A stretch of 64,000 bases of DNA from Chloroflexota bacterium (GCA_004347695.1 SLTK01000003.1:59898-123897); one strand, 5' to 3'. Shown: positions 1-7,844, counted from the first letter of the stretch. A program made the numbers and translations. The notes: generated from the sequence alone by a model not told the origin.

Positions 1-475
1 CTGCGGTTCGATCTTCGAGAAAAATATCAATGGGCAAATCGATCTCGTTAACCTGCGCCGTAGTGACATCCAACCGGCCGCCGTACAATAAGGGCGCGTT
101 GGGGTAGGTTCGCAGTACCAGGTCATCCAAAGCTGTGCTGCCCGGATTAGTGAAGCTGATCCGGGCGCTACCGCTGTAATCCGGCCCGCCAGAGGTCAGG
201 TCGAACGTCAGGTTGTAGCACGTATCGATGCCAAGCGTGCTCCAGTCCGGCACAGTGCTGGATCGCAATGCGTTGGCCTGCAGCGTCAGGTCGCAAGCTT
301 TCAAAGCATCCGGGCTGGAACCGGCTGGCTGGCTGGTCGGAGTGGGCTGTAAAGGCGGGATGGACGTCTGGATCACCGTAGATACAGGGGGCAGCGTAAC
401 CGGAGCTGGAACCGGCCGGCAAGCGCCCGACAGTAGCAATAAGACCAGTACCGTCTCAACCATCCAAATGCGCAT
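1..475 (-). CDS. Partial lipoprotein, N-terminal part resembling M1-family metallopeptidases
   Basis: The gene runs off the left edge, so only about 158 N-terminal residues are visible. The start codon is at 473-475; upstream on the coding strand are AGGAG and GGGG stretches. The product begins with a short hydrophobic signal ending LLLLSGAC, a lipobox, followed by a Pro/Thr/Ser-rich stalk. From about residue 85 a beta-rich segment appears (CYNLTFDLTSGG, SARISFTNPGSTALDDL, LRTYPNAP), which matches the way the N-terminal domain of secreted M1 aminopeptidases usually begins. The HExxH zinc site would lie outside the window, so the peptidase call is inference. The gene is divergent from the response regulator. 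Confidence 0.6.
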   Translation of the reverse strand, partial: MRIWMVETVLVLLLLSGACRPVPAPVTLPPVSTVIQTSIPPLQPTPTSQPAGSSPDALKACDLTLQANALRSSTVPDWSTLGIDTCYNLTFDLTSGGPDYSGSARISFTNPGSTALDDLVLRTYPNAPLLYGGRLDVTTAQVNEIDLPIDIFLEDRTA

Positions 476-608
476 CGTTAGTCCCCGTTGTCTCCTGGGA
501 GAATTATAACGCTCTGGTTTTGCCGCCGGCACAGAATGCTCGCTACAACTGAATGTCGATAGGAGGTAAATAAAATCCAGGCGGTTTCTTAATCAAATCT
601 GAATAAAA

Positions 609-637
609 TTGTGTTAATCTTGTGCTGAGTAAATAAT
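609..637 (+). promoter_or_regulatory. Possible sigma-70-type promoter of the two-component operon
   Basis: TTGTGT at 609-614 and AATAAT at 632-637 are separated by 17 bases, about 32 bases before the response regulator start. The match to consensus is partial. Confidence 0.3.
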
Positions 638-669
638 AGGAACGGGCGTGTCTGGAAGGGCAAATATTT

Positions 670-1356
670 ATGGCCGAAACCATCATGGTTGTGGACGACC
701 AGTCCAGCGTAAGGCAATTATTGCAGGAATACCTCACCGAACAGGGTTACCGGGTGGTGACCGCCCCGGACGGGCAAACCGCGGTATACCTGGCGCGGCA
801 TGAGCAGCCTGACTTGATTTTGCTGGACATTATGATGCCCAAAATGGATGGTTATCAGTTTTTGCGCCAGTTTCGCCTGGAACGACAGACGCCGATTATC
901 ATCATCACCGCCCGCGAGGAGGAGACGGATGCCGTCCTGGGGTTGGACCTGGGCGCAGACGATTATGTGACCAAGCCGTTTCGGATGCGCGAACTGCTGG
1001 CGCGCATCCGGGCAGTACTGCGTCGGGCCGATGGCAGTTCTGAACGTTTTGAGCTGCTGCGGGTGGGCGACGTAATTCTGGATGAACGCACTCACTCGGT
1101 GGCAGTGCGCGGCACGCCGGTGTCACTGACCCCGCTGGAATTTGACTTGCTGGCTCTGTTGATGCGCTCCCCAGGCCGGGTTTTCAAACGGGATGAACTG
1201 GTTGACCTGCTGTCAGGGAGCGGCTTCGCCGGGGTGGATACTACCCTCAATGTACACATCCGCAATCTGCGCTTAAAAATCGAAACTGACCCTGGCAAGC
1301 CAAAGTACGTAGAAACCATCTTTGGGGTTGGTTACCGCTTTCAGAAACCGGCTTGA
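670..1356 (+). CDS. OmpR/PhoB-family response regulator
   Basis: This 228-residue DNA-binding response regulator should be phosphorylated by the kinase encoded immediately downstream. The receiver domain covers about residues 4-118, with acidic residues D9-D10, phospho-acceptor D53 in LLDIMMP, a Thr in the IIIIT strand near residue 80 and the conserved Lys in VTKPF near residue 102. The winged-helix domain (about residues 130-226) ends with the typical GVGYRF wing. The ATG start has an AAGG stretch about 10 bases upstream. The kinase start follows the stop within two bases, so the pair is one operon. The target genes and signal cannot be read from the sequence. Confidence 0.95.
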   Translation: MAETIMVVDDQSSVRQLLQEYLTEQGYRVVTAPDGQTAVYLARHEQPDLILLDIMMPKMDGYQFLRQFRLERQTPIIIITAREEETDAVLGLDLGADDYVTKPFRMRELLARIRAVLRRADGSSERFELLRVGDVILDERTHSVAVRGTPVSLTPLEFDLLALLMRSPGRVFKRDELVDLLSGSGFAGVDTTLNVHIRNLRLKIETDPGKPKYVETIFGVGYRFQKPA

Positions 1357-1358
1357 TC

Positions 1359-2756
1359 ATGCTAAACAAGTCACTCTACTGGAAAATCGCGCTGGCTTTC
1401 GTTCTGGTTGCTTTTTTTACGGCGGCCCTGGTTGCAGTCTTTATTCGCGCTACCAGTGTTGATCGCCTCACTCAACTGGTGTTGGATCAGCAGCGGGAGA
1501 ACTTGCAGACAATCCTGGCAAATTATTACCGGGCAAATGGTTCATGGAATGGGTTGCTAAAAAACTGGCAGGAAATCGCCCCCGTAAGTGGGATGGGAAT
1601 GGCACCTGGTGAAACAGGCCAGGGTAATGGTCTGCATATGGGCATGGAACGGCGCAGTTTATATGGGTTGGCGGATGCGGAAGGCCGCGTCATTGTGCCG
1701 GTTGGGGAGTATGACGCCGTCGGTCATGTGCTGACCAGGCGGGAATTACGTGATGAAACTGCCATAATGGTAGATGGCGAACGGGTGGGAGTGCTGCTTA
1801 CCACACATAGCCTGCCGGTCTATAACGCAGCGGAAACTTTGTTCTTGCAGCGCACCAACCGCGCATTGATTCTGGCTATGGGTGGCGCTTTGCTCATCGC
1901 TTTGCTGATTGGGTTGGTCCTGGCGCGCAATCTGACCCGACCTTTACAGGCGCTAACCGTGGCAGCCCGAAAAATTGCGGGTGGGCAATTGGATCAACAG
2001 GTCGAAGTGACGTCCGACGATGAAATCGGCGAACTGAGCACCGCTTTCAATCAGATGAGCCGCGAGGTGGCCCGGGTAAACCAGCAGCGGCGTCAAATGA
2101 CGGCTGACATTGCCCATGATCTGCGCACACCGCTGACAGTCATCTCCGGCTACATAGAGTCGATGCGCGACGGCGTGCTCCAGCCCACTACCCAGCGGTT
2201 GGATCTGATCTACACTGAAATCGGCCGCCTGCAGCACCTGGTCGCCGACCTGCGCATGCTCTCGCAAGCCGATGCCGGCGAACTGGCTCTCGCGCCGGTT
2301 GCAATCGATCCGGCGGCGGCCCTGGATCATATCGCTGAAGTTTTTCAGCATCATGCCAGCCAGAAAGGCGTGGCTTTACGAGTAGAGGTGGAAAGCGCAC
2401 TGCCGGCTGTTCGGGTCGATGAAGCGCGCTTCATGCAGGTGATGGATAATTTGATCAGCAATGCGCTGCGCTATACCCCGGAAGGCGGCGTAATAACCCT
2501 GGGAGCTCGCCAGCAAAAGAACGGGATCGAATTTAGCGTGGGTGATACCGGCAGCGGCATCGAACCCGCTGCACTGCCCTTGATCTTTGACCGGTTCCAG
2601 CGGGGAGATCAATCGCGGCATGCCGACGGCAACGAAAGCGGGCTTGGGCTGGCAATCGTCAAGGCGCTGGTCGAGGCGCACGGCGGAAAGGTATCCGCCG
2701 AGTCCATTGTTGGGCGCGGCACCACCATTCGCCTGTGGTTTCCCAACCAGATTTAA
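1359..2756 (+). CDS. BaeS-like membrane sensor histidine kinase
   Basis: This two-TM sensor kinase is partner of the preceding regulator. TM1 spans about residues 9-30. An extracytoplasmic sensor of about 135 residues follows, then TM2 (about 170-190), a HAMP domain, the dimerisation helix with the H box ADIAHDLRTP (His about 253), and a HATPase_c domain with N box NLISNALRYTP, G1 box GDTGSG and G2 box GLGLAIVKALVEAHGG. The ATG at 1359 is preferred over a TTG at 1353. The sensor holds an unusual Met/Gly-rich stretch, GMGM...HMGM, around residues 77-97, which could bind a soft metal, but that is speculation. Confidence 0.93.
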   Translation: MLNKSLYWKIALAFVLVAFFTAALVAVFIRATSVDRLTQLVLDQQRENLQTILANYYRANGSWNGLLKNWQEIAPVSGMGMAPGETGQGNGLHMGMERRSLYGLADAEGRVIVPVGEYDAVGHVLTRRELRDETAIMVDGERVGVLLTTHSLPVYNAAETLFLQRTNRALILAMGGALLIALLIGLVLARNLTRPLQALTVAARKIAGGQLDQQVEVTSDDEIGELSTAFNQMSREVARVNQQRRQMTADIAHDLRTPLTVISGYIESMRDGVLQPTTQRLDLIYTEIGRLQHLVADLRMLSQADAGELALAPVAIDPAAALDHIAEVFQHHASQKGVALRVEVESALPAVRVDEARFMQVMDNLISNALRYTPEGGVITLGARQQKNGIEFSVGDTGSGIEPAALPLIFDRFQRGDQSRHADGNESGLGLAIVKALVEAHGGKVSAESIVGRGTTIRLWFPNQI

Positions 2757-3083
2757 CCCGAGTTAATACTTGCATAGCCGGGGCCAGTGGGATAGAAGGA
2801 GTGGATCGGAATATCCCATGCTCCCCTTGGACTACTGGCGCTGCGCCTATCCGTACCCTGTCCCCAGGCTTCGATGGGTTCACTTCCAGGGTGCCCTACC
2901 CGCAGAGCACCTTGTGGGTGCTGGCAGTCACCGGATTATCCGGCCTTTAGGACTACAAAAAACATTCTCCTACAAAAATCGCGGTTACATGTAGCGCGAA
3001 ATTTAATTTCGCATCACAATAAAATCCGTGCAGCGCGAAACATAATTTCACGACTGGAATTAGGCGCGCAGCGCTGCGCGCTC
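2757..3083. other. Intergenic region with a cluster of small palindromes
   Basis: No gene is supported here. At 2996-3012 an inverted repeat of two 8-base arms (GCGAAATT and AATTTCGC) flanks a single T, followed by a degraded copy near 3032-3052. At 3064-3081 is a perfect 18-base palindrome of alternating GCGC and AGCGCT. The two flanking genes converge here, so the hairpins could act as terminators, although no T-run follows. A 13-base near-palindrome CCGGATTATCCGG lies at about 2932-2944. Confidence 0.5.
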
Positions 3084-3884
3084 CTATATTAATTTCGTTG
3101 CCATTAATTCACGGTATTCCTTTGATGCGGCGAAATTGCGCAATTTCTCGATGCGGTTGATGATCAGTGGATGGGTCGCCAGTCTTTCCCCCAACGTGCT
3201 GACGGGCGAATCGTTTTCAGCATCCAGCAGCCTTAACGCCTGTTCGATCTCGGCAGGCGAATCCAGCTCCCCCGCCGCCAGCTTGACCAGCGCCGAGGTG
3301 GCTTTTTCCAGACTACCGCAAGCCACCAGGCCGGCCCGGTCGGACGAATATTCGCATGCCCGGCTCCACCAGCGGAAGGCAAAAGTAAAAATGACAGCCG
3401 CACCAAGGGATGGCGGCACTCCGGCTATCCCACCCAGCAGGGTGGTCAGCCAGGTATGGTTGAGCACCACGTGGCCCAGCTCATGCCCGATGATAAAGCG
3501 CAGTTCAACGGCATCCATGACTCTTAACAACGGCGAGTACATCACCACCACCCGAGGGTCTGAAAAGCCAAAGGTGTAAGCATTCATTTGCCGGGCGCGC
3601 AGCACATATAACTCAAACGGCCCGGAATCGAGTGCTTTTCCGCATTCGGCCGCCAGTTGAGCCAGGTCTGGCGCAGTTTGGCTGCTGATTCGCAGCGCAT
3701 TCTGCACGATAGCACGGTGATGCGCCTGGTTCATCTGAAAAGCGGCAAATACCAATAAAATGGCGCCCAGTGGTAACAGGCACAGTGTAGGAGCGGCGGC
3801 CAGCAAAAAAACCGCCAGGATCACCAAAAAAGTGCCGACCAGAATCGGCTGTTCACTGGGGTCGCGCAATAAGTCCCGATGCAT
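3084..3884 (-). CDS. M48-family (HtpX-like) membrane zinc metallopeptidase
   Basis: The 266-residue product starts at MHRDLLRD; the longer reading frame upstream overlaps the neighbouring gene and is rejected. Two N-terminal membrane segments (about residues 18-55) are followed by a peptidase domain with the zinc motif HELGHVVLNH, a further hydrophobic segment and a downstream CEYSSDRAG that supplies the third zinc ligand region typical of M48. HtpX-like enzymes act in membrane protein quality control. The start lies 7 bases after the stop of the AhpD-like gene, so the two are probably co-transcribed. Confidence 0.88.
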   Translation of the reverse strand: MHRDLLRDPSEQPILVGTFLVILAVFLLAAAPTLCLLPLGAILLVFAAFQMNQAHHRAIVQNALRISSQTAPDLAQLAAECGKALDSGPFELYVLRARQMNAYTFGFSDPRVVVMYSPLLRVMDAVELRFIIGHELGHVVLNHTWLTTLLGGIAGVPPSLGAAVIFTFAFRWWSRACEYSSDRAGLVACGSLEKATSALVKLAAGELDSPAEIEQALRLLDAENDSPVSTLGERLATHPLIINRIEKLRNFAASKEYRELMATKLI

Positions 3885-3891
3885 AACCAGC

Positions 3892-4245
3892 TCAGGCGTC
3901 CTTGCGTCCGCGAGCCAGGTCCAAAGTTTCCACCGCGTGCCGCAGGTGCGGGATGACGATGCTGCCGCCCACCACCAATGCCACGTTGAACGCCTCGTAC
4001 AATTCTTCGTCGCTCCAGCCTGCATCTACACACTGCAGGATGTGGTAATCGATGCAGTCATTGCAGCGCAGCACCATCGAAGCGGTCAACCCGAGCAGTT
4101 CCTTGGTTTTGCCATCCAGCGCTGCGTCATTGTAAGCAGCGGTATCCAGATTGAAGAAGCGTTTTATCCCCAGGTGGTCGATTTCGAAAATACGCTCATT
4201 CATTTTTTTTCGGTAAGTCTGAAAGTCATCCAGCCGGTTGGTCAT
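3892..4245 (-). CDS. AhpD-like / carboxymuconolactone decarboxylase family protein
   Basis: The 117-residue all-helical protein carries the CxxC...H signature of the AhpD-like fold (CNDCIDYH), in which the cysteine pair usually acts in peroxide or disulfide chemistry; true decarboxylases of the family lack this pair. A GAGGAAAACACC stretch directly precedes the ATG. It sits between an unknown protein gene (18-base gap) and an M48 peptidase in a three-gene minus-strand cluster. The substrate is not predictable. Confidence 0.88.
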   Translation of the reverse strand: MTNRLDDFQTYRKKMNERIFEIDHLGIKRFFNLDTAAYNDAALDGKTKELLGLTASMVLRCNDCIDYHILQCVDAGWSDEELYEAFNVALVVGGSIVIPHLRHAVETLDLARGRKDA

Positions 4246-4263
4246 GGTGTTTTCCTCTTATTT

Positions 4264-5247
4264 TTAATGGACTTCATTGGGATCGGTGATGTACTTCCAC
4301 CAGTTATACGCAATACCATTGGCCTGCCCGGTAATGTGCGGGAATAGCTTCAGCCACCAGTTGTGGTGCGCCCGGATATCGCCGCTCCCCCACTCCTCAC
4401 AGGCAACCGTCACCGGCGCGCCGTCCAGTTGCGGGAAATGTTCCCAATTGCGGCTGCGGCAAAGCACAGGTGTAGGATTACCCCATTCGTAATCGCGGGT
4501 GCTGTTGGGTGCAAAATGGACCGTACCGCACTCAGCCATCCCGGGAGAGGTCTGATCGTAGCGGGTAAATCGCGCCCACAGGTTTTTTGCGCCGTTCGTT
4601 GCGCGAAAAACCTGCCGCAGGATCGACTCGGAGCGGTGGCCAAAGCTTTCCAGCATCTCTCCCACGCCGCGCTGGTAGGTAAAGCCCATGATGATGAAAC
4701 GCCGGTTGGCAGCGGTGCCGGTCAGTGACGGAGCATTGCAGAAGAAAGCGCCCGGTCCGGCCATGATCGACTCGTAAAAACCGCCGTACGGCATGGCCAC
4801 CAGCCAGACCTCATCGATCGTCCCGGCGTTGACTTTGGCGACCAGATCGAAATCCGTCAGGATGCGCTGATAATCGACCATATCTGGCATGTGAAAGCCG
4901 CTGCCGGTTTGCCAGAATTGCAGGTAGGCATCGGCGTCGTATAAGAAACCGTCCGCTTTTACCGGAAAGGTCGGCGATTGGATGGTCTCGACAATTTCAT
5001 AATTCAAATAGCCGTGGCTGCTGGTTTTCAAATCGGCGATATAGCCATCCACAAGCGCGGCTGTGTCAGCCCAGCCTAACACGCGGGTAAGCGGTTTGTT
5101 GCTCTGTGACGGAACCGGTGGGTCAAAAATAATCAGGGAAACTTTACGGGTCACCGGGTTGGGCTTTAACCCCACCGCTTCGCTCGGACTGCTCGAGCCG
5201 CCGGTCAATGACCGCAGCCAACCTAAGAAATCATCCCAGAAGCTCAT
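4264..5247 (-). CDS. Conserved-looking hypothetical protein, Trp/His-rich C-terminus
   Basis: I do not assign this 327-residue protein to a named family. It has no signal peptide and opens with an amphipathic Trp-containing segment (MSFWDDFLGWLRSL). A central motif ESFGHRSES contains Glu, His and Glu that could bind metal or be catalytic. The C-terminus has closely spaced aromatics: HHNWWLKLFPH and AYNWWKYITDPNE. GGAGGT lies immediately before tandem ATG codons (5250 and 5247); spacing favours the second. It is first in a cluster with the AhpD-like and M48 genes, which says nothing decisive about its role. Confidence 0.75.
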   Translation of the reverse strand: MSFWDDFLGWLRSLTGGSSSPSEAVGLKPNPVTRKVSLIIFDPPVPSQSNKPLTRVLGWADTAALVDGYIADLKTSSHGYLNYEIVETIQSPTFPVKADGFLYDADAYLQFWQTGSGFHMPDMVDYQRILTDFDLVAKVNAGTIDEVWLVAMPYGGFYESIMAGPGAFFCNAPSLTGTAANRRFIIMGFTYQRGVGEMLESFGHRSESILRQVFRATNGAKNLWARFTRYDQTSPGMAECGTVHFAPNSTRDYEWGNPTPVLCRSRNWEHFPQLDGAPVTVACEEWGSGDIRAHHNWWLKLFPHITGQANGIAYNWWKYITDPNEVH

Positions 5248-5575
5248 CATACCTCCAAGATCAGGTTGTACAGGAAAACAGTATGGCCATAGTATAGTCA
5301 TATTCCAGGTAAAGCGGCAAGCGCACGGATTCTCGGTTTAAAAGACATTCGACTTTAAAACATATTGCCCTCACCTGGCTTCTCCCCGGCCAAAAAACTG
5401 GGGGGCAGGGATCAAAGTCGGGCGGCTTGCGATAGCCCTGCTACTAATATTCCTGTCTGCTTTTTGTTCGCCCCTTACTGGTATCGATGCCATTAAATCT
5501 TTTCTTCTTTTCTCGTGTACAATAAAGTTTGTAGTCGTGAATAATCGATATTTGCTTTGACACACAGGAGTCGCC
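5248..5575. other. Intergenic region upstream of ssb
   Basis: This 328-base stretch separates the divergent unknown-protein gene and ssb. I see no open frame with a credible start, no strong hairpin with a T-run and no repeat shared with the rest of the window. It should hold the ssb promoter, but no convincing -35/-10 pair was found. Confidence 0.4.
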
Positions 5576-5992
5576 ATGTACCATACCATTATCCTCGTCG
5601 GCAATCTGGGTAAGGATCCGGAAATGCGCTACACGCCCAGCGGTCAGGCGGTAACCAGCTTCTCCGTTGCCACCAGCCGGCAGTACACCGGTCAAAACGG
5701 CCAAAAAGTCAAAGAAACGATCTGGTTCCGGGTGTCCGCCTGGGGTAAACAAGCCGAGACCTGCAACCAGTACCTGCGCAAGGGCAGTAAAGTGCTGGTG
5801 GAAGGCCGCCTTACCCCGGATCCATCCACCGGGGGGCCGCGCGTCTTCACCCGCCAGGATGGAACCACCGGCTCTTCCTTCGAAATCACTGCCAGCAACG
5901 TTCGCTTCATGTCCACCCGCGCTGAGGGTGAAGGCGAAGGCGGCGGCAGCGACTTCCCTGAAGGGGATGCCGGCGACGAGATCCCGTTCTAG
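5576..5992 (+). CDS. ssb: Single-stranded DNA-binding protein
   Basis: The 138-residue protein has an OB fold over about residues 1-105 (MYHTIILVGNLGKDPEMRYT, then the W-F-R-V strand and the GSKVLVEGRL strand). A short Gly/Glu-rich linker leads to the acidic tip DEIPF, the bacterial SSB tail that recruits repair and replication proteins. It binds single-stranded DNA during replication, recombination and repair. AGGAG lies 7 bases upstream of the ATG. Four more genes follow with gaps of 12, 3, -1 and 3 bases, suggesting an operon for nucleic-acid metabolism. Confidence 0.96.
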   Translation: MYHTIILVGNLGKDPEMRYTPSGQAVTSFSVATSRQYTGQNGQKVKETIWFRVSAWGKQAETCNQYLRKGSKVLVEGRLTPDPSTGGPRVFTRQDGTTGSSFEITASNVRFMSTRAEGEGEGGGSDFPEGDAGDEIPF

Positions 5993-6004
5993 GGGTCAAC
6001 TGCC

Positions 6005-6373
6005 ATGAACGGTCAATCCAAACCTCCCGCTCCTGGTTTCAACATGGAGATGCCGGGTGACCTGCTGGCTGTGTACAGCAATGTTTTCCGTATCAGTCAC
6101 ACGCCATTTGATTTTGTGATGGACTTCTCGCAGGCGCTGCCGGGTAAGCTGCATGCTGAAATTTTGTCCCGCGTCATTATGTCGCCCACCGGGGTCAAGC
6201 TGTTTCAACGGGCATTGACCGAAAATATTGCCCGCTATGAGTCTGTTTTTGGCGAAATCATGCTTCCCAAAGGCGACACGGGGTTGGCAACCGACCTCTT
6301 CCGGCGTGTTCAACCACCGGATGCCCCTCCCGTCGAACCTACCATAGACGAACCCACCCCACCGAAAGAATAA
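6005..6373 (+). CDS. DUF3467-like protein
   Basis: The 122-residue protein matches the shape of DUF3467: a strand with YSNVFRISHTPFDFVMDF, then SRVIMSPTGVKLFQRAL, then a helix IARYESVFGEIMLP. The last 20 or so residues are a Pro/Glu-rich tail. The function of the family is unknown. It lies 12 bases after ssb and 3 bases before the translin-like gene, so it is probably co-expressed with nucleic-acid binding proteins. Confidence 0.85.
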   Translation: MNGQSKPPAPGFNMEMPGDLLAVYSNVFRISHTPFDFVMDFSQALPGKLHAEILSRVIMSPTGVKLFQRALTENIARYESVFGEIMLPKGDTGLATDLFRRVQPPDAPPVEPTIDEPTPPKE

Positions 6374-6376
6374 TCT

Positions 6377-7009
6377 TTGGAAGATTTTTCGCAATTCACT
6401 GAAGTTGTACATCAAGCTTTCGAAACCTTAAACCAGGCGCGCGATAACGCGCTGGTACAGGCGCGCCAATTGACCCGCCTTTCAGCCAACACCATTCGTG
6501 CCATACACCGCGGCGAAAGCGACGCGGCACACAAAAATCTGGCCGAAGCCGGCAAAATTGCGGCTGACTTGAAGAAATCTCTGACCGGTTTCCCGCAACT
6601 GTTCTTCGCCGGCTACACCCAGGACGCGCTCAAAGAATATGTCGAGGCGACTCTCACCTGCGCCATCATCGAAAACCAGCGCTTGCCCAAACCGGAAGTG
6701 CTGGATGTTGAAATCAACACCTATTTAAACGGTTTAGCCGAGGTCACCGGAGAACTGCGCCGCCGCACCCTGGATATTTTGCGGCAGGGCTATTCCCCGG
6801 AAGCCGAACGCCTGTTAAGCTGGATGGACGAGATTTATAACCTGCTGGTCACAGTCGATTACCCGGATGCACTGACCAACGGCCTGCGCCGCCAGACAGA
6901 TCTGGTGCGCGGCATCGTTGAACGCACCCGCGGCGACCTGACCATCAGCCTGCGCGAGGAACGCCTCCAGCAGGCGCTGGAGCAGGCAATCAAACGCCTG
7001 CCAGAGTAA
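6377..7009 (+). CDS. Translin-family protein
   Basis: The 210-residue helical protein resembles translin, a ring-forming single-stranded DNA/RNA-binding protein best known from eukaryotes and also found in archaea. Matching segments are the early helix LSANTIRAIHRGE, ALKEYVEATL in the middle, TYLNGLAEVTGELRRRTLD, and the C-terminal block YPDALTNGLRRQTDLVRG with IVERTRGDLT, which carries the acidic and basic residues conserved in the family. No ATG is available; TTG at 6377, three bases after the DUF3467 stop, fits best. Its stop overlaps the next ATG as TAATG. Family assignment is by pattern recognition only. Confidence 0.8.
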   Translation: MEDFSQFTEVVHQAFETLNQARDNALVQARQLTRLSANTIRAIHRGESDAAHKNLAEAGKIAADLKKSLTGFPQLFFAGYTQDALKEYVEATLTCAIIENQRLPKPEVLDVEINTYLNGLAEVTGELRRRTLDILRQGYSPEAERLLSWMDEIYNLLVTVDYPDALTNGLRRQTDLVRGIVERTRGDLTISLREERLQQALEQAIKRLPE

Positions 7010-7248
7010 TGCGGGTTATTCGCGCATCCGAGATCGGCGCTTACCTGTACTGCCACCGCGCCTGGTGGTATCAATTGCAAGGGATTGCCTCCGAAAACCA
7101 ACAGGAACTTGCGTCGGGGAGCGGCTTCCATCGCAGCCACGGCCGGCGTGTGTTGAGTGCAAACCTGCTGCGGGCAGCCGGTTGGATTCTACTGCTGGCA
7201 GCGCTGGTTGTAGCGGCTGTGACGGCCACGTTGCAGCTCCTCCCCTGA
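7009..7248 (+). CDS. N-terminal half of a Cas4/RecB-like nuclease with C-terminal membrane segment
   Basis: The 79-residue product looks like the first part of a Cas4-type PD-(D/E)XK nuclease: ASEIGAYLYCHRAWWY supplies the single N-terminal cysteine (C15) of the 4Fe-4S cluster, and the H41/H44 region before GRR matches the conserved His segment. A transmembrane helix follows (about residues 55-77), and the frame ends at TGA. The next codons in the same frame are GCC and then ATG of the second half. The ATG overlaps the translin stop (TAATG). It lacks every catalytic acidic residue, so alone it cannot be an active nuclease. Confidence 0.8.
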   Translation: MRVIRASEIGAYLYCHRAWWYQLQGIASENQQELASGSGFHRSHGRRVLSANLLRAAGWILLLAALVVAAVTATLQLLP

Positions 7249-7251
7249 GCC

Positions 7252-7764
7252 ATGCCCTGGATTCTCGCACTCCTTCTGGTTGCAGCCGCCCTGGTGCTGC
7301 TCTGGTTGAGCCGGCGTCAGCAGCATTCTGCCGGGCTTCCCGCCGGGCGCGTGCTATATAGCGACCCCAGGGTCATTGGCGCCCCGGAACGTCCGCTGTA
7401 TGATCCGGAAACGCACCTCACCGGTAAACCGGATTATCTGGTCGAAGAGCACGGCGTGGTTATTCCGGTGGAGGTTAAAAGCGGCTGGGCGCCGCCGGAG
7501 CCTCACCCCGGCCATATTTACCAACTACTGGCATACTGCCTGCTGGTGGAAAAAACCCACGGCAACCGTCCGCCGTATGGCATCCTGCGCTACCGCAACC
7601 GCTCCTTCAGCATTGATTACACCCCGGCGGCTGAGCGTGAACTCAGAGCGTTGTTGGAGGAGATGCACGCCTCCGCCCGGCACAAGGAACTGGATCGTTC
7701 GCATGAGGACCGCAGCCGCTGCGCCCATTGCGGCTACCGCTCGATCTGCGATCAGAAGCTGTGA
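7252..7764 (+). CDS. C-terminal half of a Cas4/RecB-like nuclease with N-terminal membrane segment
   Basis: The 170-residue product begins with a transmembrane helix (residues 2-20) and then gives the catalytic half of a Cas4-type nuclease: G58-K-P-D61 and E74-V-K76 form the PD-(D/E)XK centre, Q91-x3-Y95 is the RecB-type QxxxY motif, and C157, C160 and C166 (CAHCGYRSIC) are the three C-terminal cluster cysteines. The missing fourth cysteine is in the preceding product. Both halves lie in one reading frame, separated only by TGA-GCC. No ribosome binding site precedes this ATG, so it depends on reinitiation, readthrough, or is an artefact of a stop mutation. No CRISPR locus is nearby. Confidence 0.8.
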   Translation: MPWILALLLVAAALVLLWLSRRQQHSAGLPAGRVLYSDPRVIGAPERPLYDPETHLTGKPDYLVEEHGVVIPVEVKSGWAPPEPHPGHIYQLLAYCLLVEKTHGNRPPYGILRYRNRSFSIDYTPAAERELRALLEEMHASARHKELDRSHEDRSRCAHCGYRSICDQKL

Positions 7765-7778
7765 ATTTGCAGTTTGTC

Positions 7779-7806
7779 TTGGTTAATTGGCCAATTATGA
7801 TAAAAT
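7779..7806 (+). promoter_or_regulatory. Promoter with embedded palindrome upstream of the cytosine deaminase
   Basis: TTGGTT at 7779-7784 and TAAAAT at 7801-7806 are 16 bases apart. Between them is a perfect 14-base palindrome TAATTGGCCAATTA (7784-7797), a position where a bound repressor would block transcription. Confidence 0.4.
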
Positions 7807-7844
7807 TGGTTTATATACACTCGCTGGATAAAGGTATTTAACCT

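Noticed and set aside
3885-4025. N-terminal extension of the M48 peptidase
   Set aside because: It overlaps the AhpD-like gene in another frame and reads as a Trp/Arg-rich sequence without likeness to the family.
7246-7248. TGA recoded as selenocysteine or tryptophan
   Set aside because: TGA ends many genes here and no SECIS-like hairpin was evident after it; readthrough, mutation or a true split are simpler.
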